Assembly (NCBI GenBank): GCA_014377905.1
Contig: JACMOQ010000395.1
Span: 1-14,990, forward strand
Length of the DNA stretch: 14,990 bases
Source: Acetobacteraceae bacterium
GTDB lineage: Bacteria; Pseudomonadota; Alphaproteobacteria; Acetobacterales; Acetobacteraceae
Direction of reading: 5' to 3'
A program made the position numbers and the translations under genes. The first letter of the stretch is position 1. Every line of letters starts with the position of its first letter. The notes beneath the pieces are model-generated. The model was not told where the DNA came from and made no database searches. It worked only from the letters and a program-made list of their open reading frames with translations. Below are positions 13,505-14,990 of the stretch, one piece after another.

Positions 13505-14211
13505 GCCAGTGCCGCCAAGAACACCGCACCCGCCTGCGCAACATTGAGGCTTTGGCCATGGCCGCGCCCAACGATGCGCACCTGGCGCCGACATGCCGCC
13601 AGCACCGCAGCGGACACGCCGTCTTCTTCGTTGCCCAGCACCAGTGCCACCGGCCGATCACGCGGCAGATCGGCCAAACTCATCGCGTCAGTCCCAAGCG
13701 ATGACGCTACGGTCCGGTAATGCGGGTCCATCATCGCCAGCGCACGCGGCAAATCGCGGGTGCGGTAAAAATCGAGATACTCCATGCCACCCTCAGCCAC
13801 CCGGAACGCCGCGTCCGACGGTAGCGCGTTGCCGGCGCCCTCGCCAATCAGCAGCGCTTTCACGCCAAAAAACGCCGCCGACCGGGCTATTGCGCCGAGG
13901 TTATGCGGGTTGCCAATCCCGTCGAGCACCAACAGCAACTTGCATTTCGGCGGATTGGTCGGATCGAGGATGATGGGCGCCTGCCCGGTCGCCACCGCGA
14001 CGATGCCGCCGTGGTGCGGGGTGCCGGCGATCTTTTCCAGTTCGTCGGCTTCCACCATGCGATAAGGTTTGCGTGCAGCGGCGAGCGTCGCGCAGAACGG
14101 CCCGGCCGACACCTTCAAATTCGGCGTGTAGAAAAGCCGCTGAACGGCCGCCGGCCGGCGATGGAACGCGGCCGCGACGGCGTTATAGCCGCTGAGCGTG
14201 TCTGTTTTCAT
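13501..14211 (-). CDS. TrmH/SpoU family RNA 2'-O-methyltransferase
   Basis: A 236-residue SPOUT methyltransferase with the deep trefoil knot that uses S-adenosylmethionine to methylate a ribose 2'-OH in tRNA or rRNA. An N-terminal substrate-binding domain (about residues 1-75, ending HHGGIVAVA) resembles RlmB/TrmH-like proteins. Motif 1 is LVLDGIGNPHNLGAIARSA (94-112) with N104 and catalytic R110. Motif 2 is VLGNEEDGVS (191-200). Motif 3 is GQSLNVAQAGAVFLA (219-233). The NEEDG wording of motif 2 differs from the more usual SEGxG. Whether the target is 23S rRNA or a tRNA cannot be told. It is divergent from the pseudouridine synthase gene with only a short gap and is the first gene of the pair with the dehydrogenase. 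Confidence 0.9.
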   Translation of the reverse strand: MKTDTLSGYNAVAAAFHRRPAAVQRLFYTPNLKVSAGPFCATLAAARKPYRMVEADELEKIAGTPHHGGIVAVATGQAPIILDPTNPPKCKLLLVLDGIGNPHNLGAIARSAAFFGVKALLIGEGAGNALPSDAAFRVAEGGMEYLDFYRTRDLPRALAMMDPHYRTVASSLGTDAMSLADLPRDRPVALVLGNEEDGVSAAVLAACRRQVRIVGRGHGQSLNVAQAGAVFLAALA

Positions 14212-14257
14212 GCCTCCGCTTCCGCTGCGGCGCTCCCTCTGTCAACCTATGCCATCC

Positions 14258-14902
14258 ATGGATATCCCCATTTTGTTCCGCGACGACCGTTTGGTTGTGC
14301 TTAATAAGCCAGCCGGCCTGCCAGTGTATCCCGGGCGCGCCGGCGGGCCGAGTGTTGAAGATCACTTTCCCGCTTTGAGCCGCCGCCGCGACGGGCCGTG
14401 GCTGGCGCATCGGCTCGATACCGATACCGCCGGTTGCCTGGTGGTAGCGCTGCGCAAGGCTTCGCTGATTGCAGCCCAGGCCGAATTCGCCGCCGGGCGT
14501 GCGCAAAAAACCTATTGGGCAGTCGTGCAAGGCGGGCCGGTCGAAAACGCCGGTTCAATATCTGCGCCGTTGCTTAAGGTGACCCAGGGCCGGGCTTGGA
14601 AAATGCACGTGGCACCAGCCGGACAGCCGGCCACGACCGACTGGAAAGTGCTGGGCCGTGGCGCGGGCGTGGCCTGGCTCGAGTTGCGGCCCCGCACCGG
14701 CCGCACCCATCAAATTCGCGCCCATTGCGCCGCGCTTGGCGCCCCAATTCTAGGCGATGCGATCTATGGCGCCGCCGGCGACAAGCTGCATTTGCACGCC
14801 CGCGCGATCACCCTGGCGCTGGTCCCACCAGTATCGGCGCTGGCCCCACCACCGGGTCACATGCACGTGATGTTGCAAAACTGTGGATGGAAGGGGGACT
14901 GA
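14258..14902 (+). CDS. RluA-family RNA pseudouridine synthase
   Basis: A 214-residue synthase that converts uridine to pseudouridine in rRNA or tRNA. The catalytic motif HRLDTDTAG (51-59) carries the nucleophile D54. The other RluA elements are VLNKPAGLPVYPG (14-26) and RPRTGRTHQIRAH (144-156), which holds the conserved Arg/Gln of the active site. There is no N-terminal S4 domain, and the protein is short, like TruC/RluA-type single-domain enzymes. Start choice is uncertain: ATG 14258 gives the usual M-x-IPILFRDD opening, while ATG 14249 or 14198 would add residues and run into the divergent methyltransferase start. No clear ribosome-binding site is seen. The target position is unknown. Confidence 0.9.
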   Translation: MDIPILFRDDRLVVLNKPAGLPVYPGRAGGPSVEDHFPALSRRRDGPWLAHRLDTDTAGCLVVALRKASLIAAQAEFAAGRAQKTYWAVVQGGPVENAGSISAPLLKVTQGRAWKMHVAPAGQPATTDWKVLGRGAGVAWLELRPRTGRTHQIRAHCAALGAPILGDAIYGAAGDKLHLHARAITLALVPPVSALAPPPGHMHVMLQNCGWKGD

Positions 14903-14927
14903 AAGCGTTGCAATTCTCTCCGTCCCG

Positions 14928-14941
14928 GGCCACCTGTGGCC
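14928..14941. repeat. Short palindrome upstream of the last gene
   Basis: GGCCAC and GTGGCC flank a CT centre, a 14-bp near-palindrome located between the pseudouridine synthase stop and the gene at 14961. It directly precedes a TATATAA (14944-14950) that could be a -10 box. It may be an operator or a weak terminator; the support is slight. Confidence 0.25.
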
Positions 14942-14960
14942 GCTATATAAGGGAGTGGAG

Positions 14961-14990
14961 ATGTATCCTGGCATCAGCAGCGACGTGGAG
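14961..14990 (+). CDS. Start of an unidentified gene (10 codons visible)
   Basis: GGGAGTGGAG immediately precedes ATG at 14961, a strong ribosome-binding context, and the frame stays open to the end of the window. Only MYPGISSDVE can be read, which is too little for a family. The MYPG opening occurs in some acyl-CoA ligases, but this is a weak hint. Confidence 0.5.
   Translation, partial: MYPGISSDVE

Noticed and set aside
1..14990. CRISPR arrays, insertion sequences, prophage, tRNA or rRNA genes
   Set aside because: No regularly spaced repeats, transposase or integrase motifs, or tRNA/rRNA sequence were recognised on either strand. In particular no tRNA-Sec (selC) was found near the selenoprotein.

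Overview
The window is about 15 kb of GC-rich, densely packed bacterial chromosome. The gene families (PhnC-type ATPase, CysQ, PepA-HolC, a dnaN-recF-gyrB cluster, NIPSNAP and VOC proteins) and the codon use point to an alphaproteobacterium, probably near Rhodospirillales/Acetobacterales. That placement is inferred, since there is no rRNA or other taxonomic marker. No tRNA, rRNA, insertion sequence, prophage or CRISPR array was seen.

Layout. 1-239 (-): 5' end of a PhnC-like ABC ATPase. 327-647 (+): NIPSNAP protein. 770-1345 (+): unknown protein with a possible leaderless promoter. 1560-2105 (+): exported M23 peptidase. 2161-2340 (+): small membrane protein. 2375-4095 (-): cysQ then Sua5-type tsaC, coupled by a TTGA overlap. 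4179-6104 (+): pepA-holC with no gap. 6116-10964 (-): transcribed as dnaN, recF, gyrB, with a hairpin-rich REP-like spacer between dnaN and recF and an inverted repeat in the dnaN leader. dnaA is not next to dnaN. 11210-11596 (+): VOC protein, followed by a strong hairpin. 11682-12557 (+): selenoprotein gene. 12554-14211 (-): SpoU-type RNA methyltransferase, then a D-2-hydroxyacid dehydrogenase overlapping it by ATGA. 14258-14902 (+): RluA-family pseudouridine synthase. 14961 to the end (+): start of an unidentified gene.

The main discovery is at 11682-12557. Two apparent ORFs separated by one TGA lie in the same frame. Together they form one 291-residue protein of the glycine/sarcosine/betaine/D-proline reductase selenoprotein B (GrdB/PrdB-like) family. 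The TGA is codon 163 and makes a U-P-V-C (UxxC) motif. Two bases after the TGA lies a 14-pair stem-loop with one C-C mismatch and a CGUGA apical loop. This fits a bacterial SECIS element in both position and shape. The gene is best read as an intact selenoprotein rather than a pseudogene or two genes. The selA/selB/selC/selD machinery must lie outside this window.

The rest is mostly housekeeping: replication (dnaN, recF, gyrB, holC), tRNA and RNA modification (tsaC, methyltransferase, pseudouridine synthase), proteolysis and sulfur-nucleotide recycling. Several convergent or divergent pairs are very tightly spaced (holC/gyrB 11 bp; selenoprotein/dehydrogenase overlapping by 4 bp).
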